Shown here piece after piece: positions 43,071 through 64,000 of a stretch of DNA of 64,000 nucleotides (the first letter of the stretch is position 1; the number at the start of each line of letters is the position of its first letter). The DNA lies in contig OZ025884.1 of NCBI GenBank assembly GCA_964019415.1, positions 5,085,233 through 5,149,232 on the forward strand. The letters are read 5' to 3'. The notes under the pieces are model-generated. The model worked only from the letters and a program-made list of their open reading frames with translations. It was not told the origin of the DNA and made no database searches. Source of the DNA: Ianthella basta. Its lineage: Eukaryota; Porifera; Demospongiae; Verongiida; Ianthellidae. A program made the translations under genes and the position numbers.

Positions 43071-43352
43071 ATGTCATCACAGTCCCTCCCAAAGAAGACC
43101 CTTGGGCTGAACATCCCACCAAATCTTCCACCGAGACTCATTTTGTCTGACGCGGGAGAAGGGACCACGTGCGCCCATTGTGACGTCACCATTTCCTCTC
43201 CCATCTCGACAACAGTCGTGGAGCGGCCAGGGTTTTACCTTTCTATTTGGCGTAGAACAAGGGTAGGTTCTAACGATTTGCGTAATGTAGATCACGCTTC
43301 ATACAGCCGCGCCCTGTCCCTGTTACTGTTCCGTATCAATTTGCTGGTATGA
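43071..43352 (+). other. Unassigned open frame upstream of IQGAP
   Basis: A 94-codon frame opens MSSQSLPKKTLGLNIPPNL and holds a CAHC pair. The first 30 residues look protein-like and proline-rich; the rest does not. I do not recognise it. It could be a first exon of an unknown gene, an IQGAP upstream ORF, or chance in CpG-rich promoter DNA. Confidence 0.25.
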
Positions 43353-43460
43353 ACTGTTTCTCTTCCGCAGGGTAGTGATTGTTCCGTGCCTGCATCGAAG
43401 AGCTTTACCGCAAGAACGGAGCCCGCGCCATTCGGCTTTGTCCGACATCTGCTGTGAACA

Positions 43461-60691
<17,231 letters not shown>

Positions 60692-61369
60692 ACAATGTGC
60701 ATAGGATAACAAATGGTGTTTCACACACTCGCATGCAGACTTGCCCCAATTCTGGACATTTGAGAATATAGATGCATTCATTCACTTCATAGCATATATT
60801 GTACCTTACATTGGCAGAGTGCAGTTTTGAATAGTGCACGTGCACGTGTGTGTCCTGCATGCGCTGCTGCTATATATATAGGCTCTTACATATAGTTATC
60901 CTGTTTGAGAGAAGTTACTGGAGTCATTGATGGTGTGAATGCATGCGCAGCAGCACAGCTAGAATACAGCAGAACTTGGCTAAGACACCTGTGGGCCACT
61001 TCTGACTGACCTTTATATTATAGAGAGGTGGCTGCTTTACAGAGGTAGACTGTATGCAATGTTTTAGTGCTATTTGGGGCCAGAGAGGCTGCATTGCTGT
61101 TTTAGAGAGGTGGCTGCTCAACACAGTGACCATCTTAGACAGGTTCCACTGTATAAGAAATGGATTGGAACTCACTATAATTCAATGAAGCAGAAGGCAC
61201 ATTAGCAATAGAAATGATTCACAGTGAATGCAAGATACAGGGGCAGTTGGTCGTCCTGCACGGGCCTTCCACCTCCCTGCATGTTTGCAGCTGTATACAT
61301 GTTGAAGACAGGGCATCACGTGCACGCGCGACAAGCTAGCTGTTTATTAATGGCGGGATTCGTTTAAAG
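60692..61369. other. IQGAP / MCM8 intergenic gap
   Basis: About 680 bp with the IQGAP 3' UTR, a MITE (60965-61153) and the MCM8 promoter. Near 61318 is a CACGTGCACGCGCG block. No clear AATAAA. Confidence 0.5.
60965..61153. mobile_element. MITE, CAGTGGAACCTGTC ends, copy 2
   Basis: Inverted relative to 26509-26688, with blocks such as GGCCCCAAATAGCACTAAAA shared after reverse complement. TA-bounded, about 189 bp. Confidence 0.75.
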
Positions 61370-61376
61370 ATGGCGG
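61367..61376 (+). promoter_or_regulatory. TISU/YY1-like element over the MCM8 start codon
   Basis: AAGATGGCGG spans the ATG at 61370, matching the core of the translation initiator of short 5' UTR element. This supports the chosen start and suggests a very short leader. Confidence 0.5.
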
Positions 61377-63919
61377 ATTGCAGAGGCAGGCCCCCATTTC
61401 GCGGACGCGGTCGATGGAATGGTGGTGGCTGGAGAAGAGGCGCTGGGGGAAGGTGGAGGGGAGGCGGAATGCGTGGACGAGGTGGAAGTGGTTGGGTTCC
61501 GCGTTCCAGCATCACGGACACTCCGCACAGTGCAGCCAAGAGACCTCGCCTGCAGCAAACCCTTTTAGTGGACTGTCCTTACAGCGCATGGTCGACATAT
61601 TTCCCTGACCAGTCTTTTGGCGAGATACACGCTTCAGTCACGAACGTAAAAACATTCGAAAAATACTTCCAAAGTAGAGTACAGCTCCAGCACCTGGATT
61701 GTGTAGAGACTGCAGGGGCTTTGTCTCTAGATTATGAGGAGCTAGTGAAGGATGCTGACGTCCTACGGGACCTACCCAACATAGCCAGTGCTATTCGTGA
61801 CCAACCTGAAGCCACCCTGAATGCTGCTGCGTTGGCCCTCCACACCATCTTAGAGAAATGCTACAAGGCATCAGTTTGTGCACCGGTGGAGGATGACACA
61901 GATGGAAGCAGTGACGATTTAGAGCTTACAACAGAGGAGTCTCTGCCTGCTTTTGAACTCCCTCGTCTCTTCATCCGTCTGTTCAACTACCATCCTGTGC
62001 TTCCACTCAAGCAGCTAAAAGCTCCTCAGTTTGGCAAGTGCGTGGCTGTCAATGGGACGGTTGTACGTGTGAGCAACGTAAAGCCTCTTGTGACCAAACT
62101 GGCCTTTGAATGTGCTGTGTGTGCAGAGGTCCAAGTGCTCACACTGCAGGATGGTAAGTACAGGGTTCCAACTAGGTGCCTGTCGGATGAGTGCCGCTCT
62201 CGCACCTTCTCCCCCTTGAGAGGCAGCCGGCTGACAGAGACCATTGACTGGCAGAGTGTCAGGCTGCAGGAGGTAGTGAGTGATGACTCTCGTGAGGCAG
62301 GTCGAATCCCCCGTACAGTGGAGTGTGAGCTGACAGGGGACCTTGTGGATCAGTGTGTCCCAGGTGACACCGTCACTGTGACTGCTATCGTCAAGGCAAC
62401 CGGGTCAGAAGAGAACTATGGTAAAAACAACAAGGACAAGTGTATGTTCTTGCTGTACCTCCAAGCTGTGTCTGTGTGCTGTAACAGCAAGAGCAGCGAC
62501 GACGACTCTGATCCGCAGTTAGACTTCTCTACCAATGAACTGTATGGTATCCAGGAAATTCAGGGTGACAGGGACGTCTTTAGGCTAATTGTAGGTTCCC
62601 TCTGTCCGACCATATTTGGCCAGGAAGTTGTCAAGGCTGGACTCATCCTTGGGCTGTTTGGTGGCAGCACCAAGCATTCACTCGACAAGAACAGCATCCC
62701 TGTTAGGGGTGACCCACATGTGTTGGTTGTGGGGGACCCAGGGTTGGGTAAGAGCCAGCTGCTTCAGGCTGCTGCCAATGTGGCCCCTCGAGGCGTCTAC
62801 GTTTGTGGGAACACCACCACCGCATCTGGCCTCACTGTCACATTGAGCAAGGAAGGAAGTGGGGGAGGGGATTATGCCCTAGAGGCCGGCGCCCTGGTCC
62901 TGGGAGATAGAGGTTGCTGCTGCATTGATGAGTTTGATAAGATGACCAGCCAACACCAGGCTCTTCTGGAAGCAATGGAGCAGCAAAGCATTAGCCTGGC
63001 CAAGGCAGGCATCATCTGCAGTCTCCCTGCGCGCACATCCATTCTTGCTGCAGCGAACCCAGTTGGGGGACACTACAATAAGGGGAAGACTGTGGCCGAG
63101 AACCTGAAGATGGGGAGTGCCCTACTGTCACGGTTTGATCTGGTATTCATCTTGCTTGACAAGCCGGATGAAGAAAGGGACCAGCTTCTGTCAGCACATG
63201 TGATGCTCATGCACTCCAGAAGGGCAACAGGGCAGGCAGCCACGGCTCGCAGGGTGCCTGGTGGTAACATCGAGGTGGGAACCAGCTCTCAGGATACATC
63301 ACGAATTTTCTGTGACACCTCCATTAGTGATCGCCTGAAATTGCCTGCCGGCGAAATTTTTGACCCCATTCCTCATCGACTACTGCGCAAGTACATTGCC
63401 TATGCCAGGAAATATGTGCATCCCAAGCTTAGTCCTGAGGCTGCTAAAGTCCTTCAGGACTTTTACCTGCATCTCCGCAGGCACAGACAAGGCCCCAACG
63501 CCACGCCTATTACCACTAGGCAGCTGGAGTCACTGATCCGGTTGACTGAAGCTAGGGCAAGACTGGAGCTGCATGAGGTTGCGAGTGAACAAGATGCAAA
63601 AGATGTGGTGGAGATCATGAAATTCAGCATGTACGATGCCTTCAGTGATGAGTTTGGACAAGTGGACTTCCAGCGGTCACAAAATGGAGCCGGGATGAGT
63701 TGCCGGTCAAATGCAAAGAGATTTATTGCCGAACTGAACAGAATAGCAGATGCTACTTTTAACTCACTCTTTTCTGTGCCACAGATGAAGGACATTGCGA
63801 GGAAGATGGGGTTACAAGTGTCCAGTTTGGACGATCTCATTTCTTCTCTCAACAATCAAGGCTACCTGCTGAAGAAGGGCCCAAGGATGTATCAATTGCA
63901 GACATCTAGTTGCTTGTGA
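61370..63919 (+). CDS. MCM8: MCM8 helicase, single exon
   Basis: MCM8 pairs with MCM9 as a hexameric helicase in homologous recombination and crosslink repair, and acts in meiosis. One uninterrupted frame of 849 aa; human is 840. The N-terminus is Arg/Gly-rich (residues 1-60), as in human MCM8. A zinc-finger-like set CAVC...CLSDEC lies at about 247-274. The MCM core has GDPGLGKSQ (Walker A, about 457-465), CCCIDEFDKM (Walker B, about 516), AAANPVGGHY (sensor 1) and SALLSRFDLVF (arginine finger). The canonical GKS Walker A separates MCM8 from MCM2-7, which have SKS-type loops. A winged-helix end follows (NNQGYLLKKGP). The lack of any intron contrasts with all neighbours. No poly(A) tract or target duplication is seen, so retrocopy origin is unproven. 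Start fixed by the TISU-like site. Confidence 0.97.
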   Translation: MADCRGRPPFRGRGRWNGGGWRRGAGGRWRGGGMRGRGGSGWVPRSSITDTPHSAAKRPRLQQTLLVDCPYSAWSTYFPDQSFGEIHASVTNVKTFEKYFQSRVQLQHLDCVETAGALSLDYEELVKDADVLRDLPNIASAIRDQPEATLNAAALALHTILEKCYKASVCAPVEDDTDGSSDDLELTTEESLPAFELPRLFIRLFNYHPVLPLKQLKAPQFGKCVAVNGTVVRVSNVKPLVTKLAFECAVCAEVQVLTLQDGKYRVPTRCLSDECRSRTFSPLRGSRLTETIDWQSVRLQEVVSDDSREAGRIPRTVECELTGDLVDQCVPGDTVTVTAIVKATGSEENYGKNNKDKCMFLLYLQAVSVCCNSKSSDDDSDPQLDFSTNELYGIQEIQGDRDVFRLIVGSLCPTIFGQEVVKAGLILGLFGGSTKHSLDKNSIPVRGDPHVLVVGDPGLGKSQLLQAAANVAPRGVYVCGNTTTASGLTVTLSKEGSGGGDYALEAGALVLGDRGCCCIDEFDKMTSQHQALLEAMEQQSISLAKAGIICSLPARTSILAAANPVGGHYNKGKTVAENLKMGSALLSRFDLVFILLDKPDEERDQLLSAHVMLMHSRRATGQAATARRVPGGNIEVGTSSQDTSRIFCDTSISDRLKLPAGEIFDPIPHRLLRKYIAYARKYVHPKLSPEAAKVLQDFYLHLRRHRQGPNATPITTRQLESLIRLTEARARLELHEVASEQDAKDVVEIMKFSMYDAFSDEFGQVDFQRSQNGAGMSCRSNAKRFIAELNRIADATFNSLFSVPQMKDIARKMGLQVSSLDDLISSLNNQGYLLKKGPRMYQLQTSSCL

Positions 63920-64000
63920 CAATAACATTCTGCTATATTGTTGTATTATATTCTAATCAGCAACTAATCTAATTGACAACAATGCAACAGGAGATTGTAC

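Larger units (their letters stand above)
42400..43460. promoter_or_regulatory. Divergent HAX1 / IQGAP intergenic region
   Basis: About 1.06 kb with a TG microsatellite (42879-42966). The half nearer IQGAP is richer in CpG and probably holds its promoter and 5' UTR. An unassigned plus-strand frame lies at 43071-43352. The HAX1 start is uncertain, so its side of the promoter cannot be fixed. Confidence 0.45.

Overview
This looks like a nuclear window from an animal. It carries six intron-rich genes and one intronless gene, with GT-AG introns mostly of 50 to 1500 bp, many transposon fossils and a very high load of (CA/TG)n tracts. The products are animal families (HAX1, IQGAP, MCM8, AFG2A/SPATA5, tubulin cofactor A). 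Gene density is about one per 9 kb. That, and proteins that align to human almost end to end, fit a compact non-bilaterian or other invertebrate genome. A sponge is my best guess, but it is only a guess.

Layout. 17-7357 (-): TBCA, four exons, with a non-LTR retrotransposon of the restriction-like-endonuclease type in intron 1, bounded by 168-bp direct repeats. 7534-25940 (+): a 21-exon gene, divergent from TBCA over 176 bp. Read as one phase-compatible model it encodes an EHBP1-type NT-C2 domain, a long acidic linker, a nucleoredoxin-like thioredoxin fold, a coiled coil and a PH domain. I know of no described family with this architecture. 26040-32893 (+): AFG2A/SPATA5, whose first AAA domain looks degenerate. 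33036-37376 (+): ATP synthase alpha (ATP5F1A). 38467-42399 (-): HAX1, convergent with ATP5F1A. 43461-60691 (+): full-length IQGAP, 31 exons. 61370-63919 (+): MCM8 in a single exon.

The NT-C2 fusion gene, AFG2A and ATP5F1A run head to tail with gaps of only 99 and 142 bp. The large introns and the few intergenic gaps hold MITE-like elements (TA-, 8-bp- and 9-bp-flanked), a hAT-like element, a SINE-like repeat present twice, and many minisatellites. (TG)n tracts often start right at splice donors, and long C/T-rich repeats precede many acceptors in IQGAP and ATP5F1A.

All exon models were made by eye from splice signals, reading-frame phase and recalled human protein sequences. Every model sums to a whole number of codons. 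None has been checked against transcripts.
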